A stretch of 64,000 nt of DNA, from contig CAJNDS010002327.1 of assembly GCA_905221605.1 (NCBI GenBank), positions 218,997-282,996 of the forward strand, in the 5' to 3' direction. Both the position numbers and the translations under genes were made by a program. Below, piece by piece: positions 24,401 to 38,500 of this stretch. Under the pieces are notes generated by a model. That model saw nothing but the letters and a program-made list of their open reading frames with translations, did no database searches and had not been told where the DNA came from. The stretch is from Symbiodinium natans. Lineage: Eukaryota; Sar; Dinophyceae; Suessiales; Symbiodiniaceae. Numbering within the stretch: position 1 is the stretch's first letter; each line of letters opens with the position of its first letter.

Positions 24401-27400
24401 GTAGTGCCAGATTCATGATAAGGCAAAGCCCTTGCCTATGGTCTCATGAGCTTTGAATGTATGTCGTCCTGCAAAAACTCAGCCGTGGCACGATTACTTG
24501 GTCAAGTTGTAGTGTGTACTATGGCGCAGGTGGCATGCTGTAGATAATACAGTGACAAGTCAGTCAGCTGGGTCTGCCCATAGTTGCTGAAGCTGAGTCG
24601 AAAGCGTGTGTTCTGCTGGCTCGCCACACTTGCCTCATCTTGCATCATCTTGCCGCCAACTTGACCAGGAGATGATGGGGGAATCAGACTGCGAGCAGGT
24701 CTGTGCCTTCTGACTTCGTGTGCTGCAGCAGTGTTTGACAGTTGTACGACGCTTTCTGCCTCTGTGGAGAAGTCGTGCTGCCACAGTAGCTGCATGTGCT
24801 GGCAAGAGTTGTCTCACTGATTCTGTTGTCTCTGCAAAGATCTCAGAGACCTGGGCATGGTTGTGAATGTGCGTCCCCGATGGCGCCCACGTCTTGTGAC
24901 AGTCTTGTGACACTGGGCAGTTTGCATTGTTCATCATTGTATATCATTGTGCATGAGCTTTTGATGCATGGTCTGTCGTGGCACTCCTTGCGGTCATGGA
25001 TCTCTGGCTTGGGCTCCGAGTTCTCGGCTTCTTTTCTTGCCACGTGGCTTTCGAAGCCTTCAACGAAGCACTGGTTGCCTGGAAGCAATGAAGGGGCACA
25101 CAGAGACGCCTTCGGAGGCGTCAATTTGATGCAACTTGGACAGGGTGCGTGGTGTCGAGTCGGGTGCCCACTGCACTGGCACTGTCGAAGCTCGGGCTTT
25201 GTTCGACTGATGTCAGGTTAAGCTTCCCAACGTTCCACGCAGCTCCGCATCTGCATTCAGGTTTGCGGAGCGACTTCAGGACAGCTTCAGGACACCTCAG
25301 CATGCCCTTGCGCACTTCTCTTTTTGTAGTGGTATGTAGCGATCACCAGCGGAAGTTCAGCAAGTTGCTGCAAGTGGTCTGGACAGCTTTGAGGCACCTT
25401 CTCATCTCCCAACAGCCTCCCGAACTGTCACGACTTCCTCCTTTTCAATCTTGCTCTTGGCCAGGACGACTTGGCAATGTGCACACAACTGCTACACAGT
25501 AAAGGGCCGCCCCGTGTGTAGCATCGCTGCCGAAACCTACCCTTGTTACGCAAGAATTGAGGTGTGACGCTTTGGAGCGTGGCAGCACAGTTTGGCCTGT
25601 GTACAGTGGTGCCGTTGGTGCGAGCACCTGGTGCCCTTTCCGCCAAAGATTCGTGGTGGCCGTGGCATGGCTCACTTTGGAAAGGGATCGAGGTATGTCG
25701 AGTTCCAATCAGATTATTTAAACTGATGCGAGACATGAGTGCAGGCATCAAGGCACCTAATTGTAAACGCTTGAGCGCGCCGCCTCGGCCTGTCTAAGGG
25801 AAGGTCTCAAGGGGGGGTTTCGCGAAATTCAGGCAGAAGATAAAGCGGCAGCGGGGTGGGTCATAAGCTGGTCCCAGGCAGGTCCCGCGCGGGGGTTCCG
25901 GGAAGATTCGCAAGGAGGGGGTTTGTTTGTTCTGGATGCTTCTCGGCTGGAACCCCAGGCGAATTGGAAACGGGGTGTGGTTTCATGCGGGTCCATGAAT
26001 GCATAGATCCTCGGCATGTACGGTAAACGAGCATGTTCTGGGAAATCGAGGTTCATCTTGGTATCCAGCATGGTGCGGCTTGGCGTGAGAACCAGCACCA
26101 GTGAACACATCCTGCCCAGTGTCCAATGCCATCTACACTCTCGTGTTGCTGTTTGCCATGATCATTGTTCGATGCAGCCTTTGGTGTGAGACGGCTGTCG
26201 CAGTACCTTACCGGCGGAATCAGAAAAATTCCCCCCTCGACATCATAGTGCAAGTGACCATTGCAGAGCTGAGCTTAATTTAGGTTCTTGTCCAACAGCC
26301 TGTCGCAGTATTCCACGCACTCCGTGGAATTTACCATGAAGATCGTGGCCAAAGCGAGCAAACTGCAGGGGCCTCGGCGGCCTCAATTCTGAGAGTTTTC
26401 TGAGAGACTGGGCAATTTCAAGTGAAATTGATTTGATAGCTCAATAGGCTTATCAATTCACGGATAGTCACAGTGTGGCGAACTTGTTAGATGTTAGTCT
26501 CTTCTGTTCTAGAAGTCAATGACGGTCACCGACACTGAAGGAGGCAAGGAGGGAGATCACAATTTGAGAGCTACGCAGCTACGCCTTGCCGACGCTTGAA
26601 ATCTACTTTGAAAGGATGCCTACCATGCTTATCTCGGGCCTACTGGGCAACTCCAGCCACTTCCAGGCAGAGTGCTGAAACTTATGCAACAGCTTTTTGT
26701 TGCCTTAGTGCATGTTGCATCAGGTTGCATCAGGTTGCATTCCTGAGCCTTGTGCAGGGCCGAGGGTGCGAGGCCGATTGGGAGGCGATGTGTCACAGCT
26801 GCTTGAGAGGCCTTGGACTATGTTGCAGCTTTGCTGCTGTGCGTGCCTCGGCCCGTATCGTAGGCTCAGAGGCAACTCAAGTAACTAAAGTTTCGAGTTC
26901 GCAACAACGCCAGATTCTCCGCAGGCCCGAAGAATCTTCTTATGACTAGCTGCTACCACGGGACTCATGCCATCGAGGCCGTAGAGACTCTTTGTTCCCA
27001 GCCTCTCTAAGACAGCCACCAAGGCAGGCACAGCGCTTTTCTCCTACGGTGGTGGTCATGCTCTGAATGCGAGCTCCTGGCAGCAGGTGGTTGGTAGCAT
27101 GGCCTGTGCAGGAGGATGATTTCAGTTTTGAGTCTTTAGGATCTTTCAGACTTCTGCTTGCCGGAGCCAGTCGCTAGCCATACTGTGAAGAACTCGAATG
27201 CCCAGACAAACGTGTACTTCCTCCAGAGGCATGCTGGCCCTGGCGTTATCCTGCCTTTTCGATGGTTTGGCCTGCTGGCTCAGACATTGCTTTCAGTTCC
27301 TTGTTGACGTGCATGACGCATGATGCAGCATAGTGCGAAATTCCACTAGATTGAGAGTTGCACTGAGCTTTCAGAGCTCTGAGCACTGAGCGAAGGTTCC

Positions 27401-27587
27401 AAACCTGCAGCAAAAGATTTTGCGCACCGGAACAAAGCCTGCAGAGCTGATGGCGCGAACCAATGCCATCGGCTCACTGACAGGCACAACGGACGTGAAG
27501 CAGAATGTAGTGAATGTAGGATGCGAGGCAGAATGTAGTGCAATGTTGGTGCTTGCGTGCTTGTTTGGTTCAGTGTAAGAACCGAGA

Positions 27588-27731
27588 TGCTTCTCTAGGA
27601 ATTGCTGGCATCATTCTGAGTGGCGATGCGATGTCAGTGGTTGAGTACGCAGGCGGGGCGCAACTTTCAGCCAATGATTCCACTGATATGATTCTAATGG
27701 GGGCTGGGACACGTCCTGTTCGACTTTACTA
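27588..27731 (+). CDS. Exon-like fragment, weak resemblance to a cupin/pirin end
   Basis: The open segment reads GIAGIILSGDAMSVVEYAGG, then AQLSANDSTDMILMGAGTRP, and stops. The alternation of small beta-strand-like hydrophobic patches around GDA, and an ILMGAG segment before a Pro-Val, recalls the C-terminal cupin barrel of pirin-type proteins. No metal-binding His cluster is visible in this piece and no neighbouring exon was found. It could equally be chance. Confidence 0.2.
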
Positions 27732-30700
27732 GAGTCTACTAGAGGTTACTGTCGAAATGGCACGTGCATCAAAACTCAACGTTGACACCTCTTCCTTGGA
27801 GGTCAGCATCCTCAGCTGCTGTGGCTGATCCCGGCCATCGGACTGTCCCTGGCAGGTGTGCAAATGCGGGCAAGCTATTGTACGCGTGTTCGCACATGTT
27901 TCTACCTTTCTCATTTGCCCGTGTGCGCTGCTGTACATCAGGAGAATAGGGGGTAAGCTCACTCTGTGTCAGGCAGTGTGTTCTGCTACACGGACTTGGT
28001 GGCCTGTGCTGGCTCCGTGCCGGCCGTGGCTGTGGCAACTACTCGGAAGAGTGCCTCGCTGCTGCTTTCGCAGCTTGGCTTCCATAGCTTTCCAGCCCAC
28101 CAGCCCAGCAGCCCAGTACTCTCCTGGCTTGTGGGAACTTTGACTCAATGAGCTCAGGTATGTGTTGTTTCCAGGAAAGCCGTTCGGAGCCTGGCGCGGA
28201 CTTGGACTGCTCGTCCTGGCATTGGGCCTGCTGCTGGCGGAGCGTCGTGCGGCATCACGCGGTCCTGCTCGAGGTTCACGGTGCCAGCCTACAAATCTCA
28301 GTTTGTCAGGTGGTGACACCAGGAAGCGACGGGATTGAAGCATTTGCACGAAGATCCGTTACCCGAATCCTTGCAGGCGTCGGACTTGTGCAGACTGAAT
28401 CCGGCTCCTACGCTAAATTGAAGCTGCTCAAGCAGACTGCAGAGCAACGGTATTCCACCATCCTGAGTGGGTGAGAAGGCTCGACTGCCGAAGGCCTGCG
28501 CGCAGCAGTAGCATGCGCATGCATCATGGTTTGAAAGGTCAGTGGATGGGCCGCCCGACACAGGCTTGAGCTATGGTGCCAGAACAAACTACAACAGCTG
28601 CAGGAAAAGGAAGATTCGAATGCATGTGCCAACCGCTGTTCACAAGCCTGTGATCAAATTGAAGCAGGCGTTGAACTGTGGTGAAGCGTGGTGAAATGTG
28701 AACCAGAGGATCCAAGCTCATCCCAGCCTCTGCGCAAGTCGAGGCTCTGCAGGTCCGTCATTCGAGAAAGTCGAAGCACCGCGGAAGCACCATGAGCTCC
28801 CTCAAAGATCTGACAAAGGACTGAGGACATGTGTCGCGAGAATGAGAAAACAACCATGGGAACATGGTTGTGAGGGAGTACTGGAGGGCTTCAAACCGCC
28901 GTTTGAGATTTGTCTTCGCGAGGTGAGAAGACCTGGGAATTCAGATGCTGTGAACTCGACTAGACGGTATCTGGGAAACATCTATAGATGAGGGTGTCCG
29001 TATGAATGTTGAAAGATGATGAAATGGTTGAAAGAACATGGGGTATAGGAATCATGGGAATCGAGTGCTGGAAGCGAGCGCTGGAAGCGAGTGCTGGCGG
29101 CTTTTGAGAGCGTGCCCCGAACCCTTTCCACTTGCATCCGCTTGAGAAAATTCTCTCGAGCTCTGCTGGCCTGGAGGAATGTTGTGAGAATTTGCGTCGC
29201 CAGGCCCGTGCAGTTGAAGCCTGGGCTTCGCCCTCAGAGCATTTTCACAAATTGGACAGTGAAAGAGCTGGTCCAGAAGACAACTCTACGAAGCCTGCTT
29301 CAAGTCAGCGCCACATCCGGAGCCATCAAAGGTTCGGCGAGTTGTTGTTGGGCATGGACTTTGCCCTTGGGCTGACGGAGCACTGAGGCCGTGTTCTTAT
29401 GGCACAAGCGTGATCAAGCGCGCGCATCGGTTTGGAAGTGGCTTTGGACGTTGAGAGCAGTTAGAGCGTCGGACTCGGGTTGCGCAGGCAGAGGAGCTTG
29501 GCCGTCGTATCGTTGATGGAATCTGAACAGGACGAAGGGGATCGAATGGGGTTTTACGGGTTCTTTCGGAAAGGATTACAGTAGGTCCGTGCTCATGGTT
29601 GGGGGTTTGCATGACAAGATCCGAAGGAGGAATCCGAGCTGAGTTGAACTTGCAACCGCCCGAACAGCAAGCAGCAATAAACATTAACTACGGCTCGACA
29701 ACTGAAGCTCGCAGTCACCAAAGCAGTATGTGCTTGCATGCTGGAAAATGTGCAGGTTCAGACACCATGCCACAGAAAGGAACCAAGGGAGTTCAAGGGA
29801 GTTCAAGGGGTTCAACGTCCGCTCACCCTGGCCCTGGCGTTCCTGGCGTCGGAGGGTCAGTGAGGGTCAAAATCAGAGCCTCTGCCAAGCCGCGCCAAAC
29901 ATGGTGGGACGTTGGTTGTGTTTTGTGAGCAAGCTCCGTGTGTCTGCTGGAGGAGGAGGTAGCAGCGGCCCTGGTGACGCACGCGCAGCTCCTTGCTGCC
30001 AGCTGAGCTGATGCGAGCTGCGTCTTCTCAGGCAGCCCTCAGGCATGTGGAACAGTCCTATGATCAGCATTGAGGCACTGCAGCGCCCGCCGCAGGACGA
30101 GGGTGCCACGACGTTGCTCGTTGCACCCAGGCCAGTCTCTTTCCGCAGTTCAAAACTTGATCCAAGAGCTATCAAGAGCTCCTCCACATGCGTTGCACAC
30201 AAGTCACCAACTCACTAGTGTGACCTCATGTGACCTTTCCGACCTTAATAGACGAGCCGTACGTTGTTGTTTGCACGAGTAGTCAGTGACAAGACTTTGT
30301 GTTTTCAAAAGAGAAAGGCCGAGCATCGCCGTGACCACTTGCAGGTGTCCAAAGCTGCGTGACTTCGAGGCCGGAGCCCGGTGAAACGCCCAGCAAATTG
30401 GCAAGCACATCGCGCAAGTCTTTACATGAACTGCGGATGGAGACTACCGATGATTACCGTTGCATTCGTTTTGTTTGTAAGAGAAGCATCGGTGCAGATT
30501 AAGTATCAGTGCCCCTACCTTTCTCGAATCCTTTCAGAACACGATGTGGCACGTCCTCGTGCGGGCATGTGCCTTCATCCGCATCTTGACCAGGACTACC
30601 TGGAGCTTTGCAGCTGGGTGGAAGAAGCCTTCTCAGAAGGGAACCTGATCGGCAAGGCCTGAACATGCCCAGGTCTTCACTGCGTGCGAAGCAGAAACGA

Positions 30701-31507
30701 CGCTGCTTGTCCATGGGCTTTCCAATGCCCAAAACTAGCAGGGCATCTCTGGAGTCTTTGGCACGAAGCGTGGCCGGTGTCGTGAATGCTTTCCTGATAC
30801 TCGAATGTGGCGGATAGGTGCAGATGGCAGTTTTTCATCCATACTTCCGATTCAATGGTTCTGCCAGGCGCCGAGTGTCTTAACAGGAAGAGATTAAGAG
30901 AAAACGTGAGAAACTGCTGTCAGCTTCTGTCAGCGACAGCCCCACACATCCTCAGGTGGTAGTAGGCATGAGCAGCAGAAATCGACTCTCCCTGTGACAC
31001 CGAGGATGCTGCAGATTGTGCAAATTTTGTGGGCCGTGCGCCACATCCTGCTTTCCACCTTCTACGAGAAGAGGACGCCGAGTTCAGATTGAGACCTAGG
31101 TTGGCGACATGTGCGACGTTGGTGACATAAACAGCCGCTGTGTGCAGGGACAGCGAATGATAAGCCCAGTGCGCGTGATGCACACTTAAGCTGTCCGAAT
31201 CAGAATACCTTCCCGATTCAGCAAAGTACACGATTCAAAGAACTGGCCGGGAGCCGTCTGGCAACAACAGAGCAACAGCAACAACAAGCATAGCCCCAAC
31301 CTTCTAAGCCATTGTGACAACTGTTCCGAAGTACGAGGAGAGAGGCAAGGCCGCCACAGACAACTGCTGCAACAATTCTTGGCAAAAGAGTCTTTTCGTG
31401 CTGCAAGCTGTGTGGCTGTGTAATTTGCACAGACGCTGCTCAAACTCCCCAGGCATGTGGGAACCGCTGTGCCGAAACTCAGGCCCCACCTGGGCGCCCC
31501 GCAGCCC

Positions 31508-31509
<2 letters not shown>

Positions 31510-31542
<33 letters not shown>

Positions 31543-31571
31543 TGTGTGTATGTGTGTGTGTGTGTGTGTGT
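31510..31571. repeat. GT/TG microsatellite
   Basis: (TG)n of about 60 bp with two interruptions (TTTG, TATG). Confidence 0.95.
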
Positions 31572-33468
31572 TAGATATCGTTTTGGGCTGAGTATCCCTG
31601 GAGTGCCCGAGAGTCCCCAGCTATCCAAACGGATATGAAGACACCATCTGAAGTTGGAAAAGCAAACAAAGAGTCCCGCCAAGTATTTCCGGGCAGACAA
31701 CCTTTCGAACATTCCCGGAGGGCAGTCCTGCGACGAAAGCCTGCGGCGAAGTATCCGCAAGCCTTTACCCGTCCGAAAACGGCAGGATGGCGCCCATTCC
31801 TTTTGGCAGGTGGGGATGTTCGAAGTGAATATTTTCGCTTTCTGGAATTGAGTCAGTTTTCAAGCACAATCTCCCTTTGTCCCTTTGAGAACTTTGTGAG
31901 TTTCATGCATGTGCTTTTTCATCTTGTTTAAGCTTCTACGAAACTAAGAAGTGGCCAGCTCCAGAGTATCCAAGAGTCGCACTATGTCGTCCGCTAGGCA
32001 CAACTGCTCCGTGCTATCCGTGATATGGGCGCATGATGAGCGTAAACCTGCGTAAGCGCAGCGGTGTGGCGAGTTTTCATTCAGCTTGGCCCGAAGTTTG
32101 GAGTTGTGAGAACTTGAAGAACCTCGCCTGAGACACGCCGGGGCCGGGGTGTCCAGACTGCGAGTCGTGACAATTGCCGTTTTTCTTTTGTAACACAAGG
32201 CCCGTTCACTTTTTCGGTAGCATCATGCAACCACAAGGCGAAACAATCAAGGGATCATCCGGATACGCCAAAACCATCCCCGAACTTGGACGTGCGACGA
32301 ACTCCAAGTTTTCTGGTAGCCATTGTCTGTCCAGAGCTGTTTTTGCGCACACGCGACAGGAGGTTTCAGCGGCTTTGGCTGGCTTCCACCTTGCGGGCAA
32401 AGATGCGTTTCAGGCAGCTCACTGCATGAGAAGGTGCTTCAGAAAGCTGGGGCAGGTTCTCGGTTCTCGCCGCTCTCGCAAGCTGCACTGAAACACTGAA
32501 AGCGCTTGGCAGGACCCGGAGGCGGTCGGGAAATTCATTGCTGAGCGAAATGCGAGGCTGTGGGACATGCTGCATCATGCTGCCTTTTTGATCATGCCGT
32601 TTCACGTAAAGGAGTTCGGCCAAAAGCATTTCGTTAAGAAGACAACCGCATTGGCTGTGCTGTGCACTTGATGATGCTTTGTGGACTGCCGTTGTCCATG
32701 CTGGTGCCTCACTTGGCACTGGCTTCGCCGTCGTACGAAGCGGAGTCTTTCCTGGCAAGTGCACGTGGTCCCTCCGCTGACAGGCCCGACTTGGAAAGTT
32801 GTGTTTTTTGCCCCTGCACCTCTTTGCAGGTTTCTCCGTGAACAAGGGGGAGAAGCTTGCCTTCGAGATTTAAGGCTCGCTCCGAACGTTCGTTGAATTT
32901 GCAGCCACTGCTGCACGAAACTGCTCTCAGTCCTCAGATGTGGAGGTTTAGAGATTCTGTAGTATTCCGTAGGTCTCATTCAGGAGTCACTGCACACCAA
33001 TCCTGTTCCAAGGGCTTGCGCTGCGTCTGACAGCATCAGGGAGCAAGCTGTCATGGAAAAAGCTGAGACTCGTGGGGAGGGTTTGGGTTGAGCGCTGCAT
33101 CATGGCAACACTGGCAAACCAAAGGGATGCAATGAACCAGGACACCATGCCTTCGTGGTACCGCCCCAGTGAGTTGCACCTACAGTAAAGCGTTTGGTCA
33201 TGTACCTCAAGGGGCTGGGGTGTCCAGATGGCAAGCTCAGTTACTTGCATTTCCGCGTATCCTTGGCTCGCTTCTGCCTGGTGGTGAAGCGGTTCTGCAG
33301 AGTTGGCCCTGGCGCCTCAGAAGCACTAGTGGCAGCAGAGTCCGAGCAGCTCAGCAACATGTCCACAAGTCTTGCAGAATTCAGACTTGTTGCAGTGCCA
33401 GTGCCCAGTGTTGCACCTTTTTGTTGCTTGGGCTTCAGGCGCCTGGCAGAGGCTTTGTGGCTTGCAAC

Positions 33469-34572
<1,104 letters not shown>

Positions 34573-35508
34573 CGTCACATTTTGTGGGACTGAAGGGCAA
34601 TGAAGGGGGAGAGCCAGGGATGACCGGCGTGCTTCGGCCGTGGCTTTTGTTCTTGTCAGCTTCGTGATTTCACCCCTCTTGATTTTTGCATAGCCTGTCT
34701 AAGTGATTCCTGCATGGCAGGAAAACCGACTGAGATGTCTGCACCACTGGGAACCGGAGCATGTTGCCAACCAAAAAGGACGCATCGCTTATGCCGTTCT
34801 TTAGATTGCTTGCGCGGTCAACGGGTCCGACCCAGAGGCTTAACTTACAATCCATAATCTTGCCTCTGTGCATACTGATTGAGTTTAGATCAAAATGGGC
34901 CTGCCAGGCTAGTATGAGTGGCTCTGGGCTTGAAGCTGGGAACGTCATGACATGTCACGACTCCACAGCACTCCGGCATGAGTTGACCTCGGCTTTTCGG
35001 GCTTTGGATCAGGATCCAAGATGCCAGCAAAACACCTTGCAATCGTGCGGACCTTCATATTTGCACGTGAAGCAAATGTGGCAGCCCCACCTCCTGTGGC
35101 CACAAATTGGCTTGTGGCGTTCCCCAGTGCTTCCGGCAATCCTGCTCAGCTCTTGCATTTTTCTGGCCGGGACTTTCCCGGTGTCGTGAGAATGACTGCG
35201 AACCTCTGCGAAGTTGCTCAACATGTATTGCGCATGATCGCCCTTGTATGTCAATCACTTGCACATACTTGCACACTGTTTGCACACTGCCGTAGCCGTG
35301 GTTTTTCAAAGACGTCGAAGACGCCTCCGATTTTGCCGGCATGGTGCTCAGGGCATAAACTTCAAAGGGCATTGGGCGTCTGTGTTCCGACTTCAGCGAT
35401 TTGTCGTAGAACATGTCGTTAGCCTGTGTCATTGTGACTTGGAAGACAGTGAGCGGAAGAGTTGATGCAGACACCTCTTGCTGAGCAGAGCTGTTTGCGT
35501 GTGAGGCC
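34573..35508. other. Spacer between eS27 and LHC copy 1
   Basis: No gene was recognised; short frames on both strands have no family features. It should hold the eS27 3' UTR and the 5' leader of the first light-harvesting gene. I looked for a DinoSL-like relic (TTTTGGCTCAAG) and did not see one. Confidence 0.5.
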
Positions 35509-38500
35509 ATGCCTGCCATGTCAAAGCTCTCCATCGTCGCTGCCGGTGCTGCAGCTGCCACTGCGGCAACGACCTTCGTCGGAGTTCCGCAAACGGTATC
35601 GAGGCGTGGGGAGGTCTTTTTTTGATACTGCGGACTTACGAGGGCACTACGAGGTGCTGCTTGAAACACACCATACGTGGGCTCACTCTCGGTGCAGGCA
35701 GTCGATCTCCTTACGCGGTGCCCAGCCAGAGCAAAGGTCTTCGACAGGCGTGGCCTCGTGTTCTGTGCTCAAAGCAGATGCAATTTAACTGTTCCGATGA
35801 CTCCGATGGGAGCGATAATTGGCAAGCGTGGCCTGTCATTGACTTCTCAAATGTTTTTGCCTCCTTTATTGTGGAGTCTATTCTATTTGGATTTATTTTG
35901 CTGCTGCATTTTGTGTGCCTTGCCTCCTTTGCTGCTCCCCGGCCAAACGGCGCCAACTCCAAGCTGGAGTGACCCAAGAAATCCCACGAAGAATCCCGCA
36001 GAGCACTCCTAGAGTGCCCAGATGTGCCCAGCAAATACATGCAAATACTGCTGAAAGGCTCAGTAGGAGGAAAGCGGAGGTCGCAGGGCTTACCTCTCTT
36101 TCTCTCTTTCTCTCTTTCCCAGATTTTTTCTTTCTCTATCTCTTTCTTTCTCCCTCTTCTTAAATCTCCAAATCTTTTTTTTCTTTCCCCGTTTTTGCTC
36201 AGACCCGGATTTCCATGTTCGCCAATGTTTGCCAATGTTCATCAACCCCTCTTGGTTGTATTGGCGCTCTTGCCAGGTGGTGGCCTTGGCCTTGGCCTCG
36301 GCGCCTTTGGAGCCATTGCTGGCTTAGCCAGCCTTTCGGCCGTGCGGCCGTCGACGAGGCTCCGGCCACCTAAGTACGCTGTCCCGTCCGTAGTCGATGT
36401 TGTCAACGCCACTCAACACCACAAATACATCTCCCATGTCTAAATTTCAATCCCTTGGTGCGAGGGGCTCCGTCGTTCGCTGCGCCTACGATGCATCGCA
36501 GGCCTCGGATGCCAGCTTTCCGGAAGGTCTTGCTGCCTTGGGAAGTCCGGTATTCACTCTGATTCGGTAACTGAGTCTTCGGTGGCAGCTCTATCACAGG
36601 AGATTGGTGCTTGTGACCCTCTGCTCTTCTGGGACCCTGTGGGCGTGCCTGCCGCAAGAGGATGCTGCACAGTCGCCTGTCGTTACTTGCATGACTCATG
36701 ACTGTGTGATGATACACGCTCAGGCTACTGCCAGGACGGCTGCACGAAGGAGGACTTCGACCGCCGGAGGGCCGTCGAGTTGAAGCACGGAAGGCTCTGT
36801 ATGGTTGCCACGATCGGCATGCTCTGGCCGGACGTCTTCGGAAAGTTCGACGGGTACCTGTCCCCATCGCAGAACCTGAAATTCGCAGATGTTCCTTCGG
36901 GAATTGCGGCGGTCAGCAAAGTCCCCCTAGAGGGCTGGCTTCAGGTCTTACTAGTGGCGGGCCTCATTGAGACTCAGCTCTTCAAGGATCAGTCCTTCGG
37001 AGGCTTCGCCTATGGTAAGTATGGGGCAGAGCCTGGCAACTTCGGTACTGGTTACTGGGGCAGGAAGATCCAGGATCCAGCAGAGCGTCGGCTAAAGCTG
37101 ACCACGGAGCTGAACAATGGCCGTTTGGCCATGATTGCAATGGCTGGCATGCTGATCCAGAATGGCCTCACCGGGCAGTCCCCGATCGAACAGCTGCAGG
37201 CTGGCCACTACTCGCCCTTCAACGATGGTCAGGGCTTCTTCGCCTTCGACCCTTCCCAGGAGCTCGGCGCCTGCCCCCCCCTGGGCTACTGGGACCCCTT
37301 TGGCATGATGGCGTTCCAGGATGAGGAGAAGTTCCGCCGCAACCGCGAGCTGGAGCTCAAGCACGGCAGGATTTGCATGGCCGCCACAATCGGGATGATC
37401 GTGCCTGACCTCTTTGGCCGCTTCGGTGGTTACCTCTCGCCCAGCGCGGGCCTGAAGTTCTCCGACATCCCTTGCACCATTGAGGCCATCTACAAGGTCC
37501 CCACCTTCGGCTGGTTGCAGATCCTTGCCTTTGCAGGTGCCATTGAGGCCAAGAATCAGGCATTCCCGGAGAACTATGGCTACCCTCCCTTCTGGGGCCG
37601 AATCAACACCCTCGAGCCCGAGGAGAAGCAAAAGAAGCTGCTGGCTGAGATCAACAACGGCCGTTTGGCCATGGTTGCCATGGCCGCCATTGTGGCGCAG
37701 AATGGTGCCACTGGCCAGTCCCTCGTCGAGCAGTTCACAACAGGTAACTTGAACCCCTTCGTGGGTGGCTACGCGCAGCGTGAGGCTGGTGACAGGGTGG
37801 CGATGCGGGCCGAGTTCGGCTCTGGTGCCGGCAAGTCCACGGCACTTCCCTGGGACCCCATTCCGGAGGGCCTGACCAACGACATCTTCAACTCGACCTA
37901 CGTCGGAGATGTGGGCTTCGATCCTGCAGGCTTCAAGACTTTTGCAGCGGTCTCACGGACATATCTCGACCCGGTATCACACTCATATGACTGAACATCC
38001 GGAGTCCCCCTGTGGACTTCCCTTTTCGCGACCCCGTTAGACCAAGAGGAGGCGTCGGACGGGTCGCCTAGTGTGGCGCGCGCCCCCAAGAAGCCCACAG
38101 AGCATCATGAGCATCATGAGCATCATGAGCATCACGAGCACTAGAGCATCACAAGCATCAGTGGCCCCCACGTGAACTGCACTTATGAGCTTTATCGGGG
38201 ATGCGCCAAGGCCACACAAACAAAACTACGAGAAACAAAGGACAACAACATGCTTACGTTCGGGGGGTCGTTCCCGGCGCACCTCGTGCCTCCTCACGCC
38301 CCAGGCGCCCAGGATCGAGCTCGGGTCCCTCCCAGGGCCATAGATTCGCCATTCACAATGATTTCGACTCTGACCTTTTGTCGGAAATTCAGCTCTTAAA
38401 AAGATGAGGTGCGGAAGCAGGGCTGCATAGGGCTGCAGTAGCTCAAAGTGTGACAAGCTACTGTTCAACGAGACCTGGAGGACAGGACCTGCAGACCTGA

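Larger units (their letters stand above)
18936..33468. other. 14.5 kb with no confidently identified gene
   Basis: The sequence is of mixed composition, with stops in all frames and no recognised RNA. A few stretches look exon-like: + 19922-20000 (SEAIKCFDRALGLN, TPR-like), + 27588-27731 (SGDAMSVVEYAGGAQLSAND, weakly pirin-like), + 28561-28662 (LQQLQEKEDSNACANRCSQA, helical), + 29132-29386 (charged helical) and + 30560-30662 (LELCSWVEEAFSEGNL). Given that exons here can be 40-100 nt with GC or GA donors, one or more real genes are probably hidden. I cannot name them. Simple repeats: 10-mer CTAGGCCTTA (19241-19276), GAT-rich (21358-21437) and GT-rich (31510-31571). Confidence 0.45.

Noticed and set aside
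37092-37631. Minus-strand frame of 179 codons (and its twin at 42288-42827)
   Set aside because: Antisense shadow of the GC-rich LHC exon; its + strand protein has clear chlorophyll-binding motifs.
37930-37994. The C-terminal GFKTFAAVSRTYLDPVSHSYD extension of the large LHC frame in copy 1
   Set aside because: A GC donor after GDVGFDPA joins in frame to GFAKNQRLLPWYREAEL of the next exon, as expected for an LHC unit; the extension reads into the intron.
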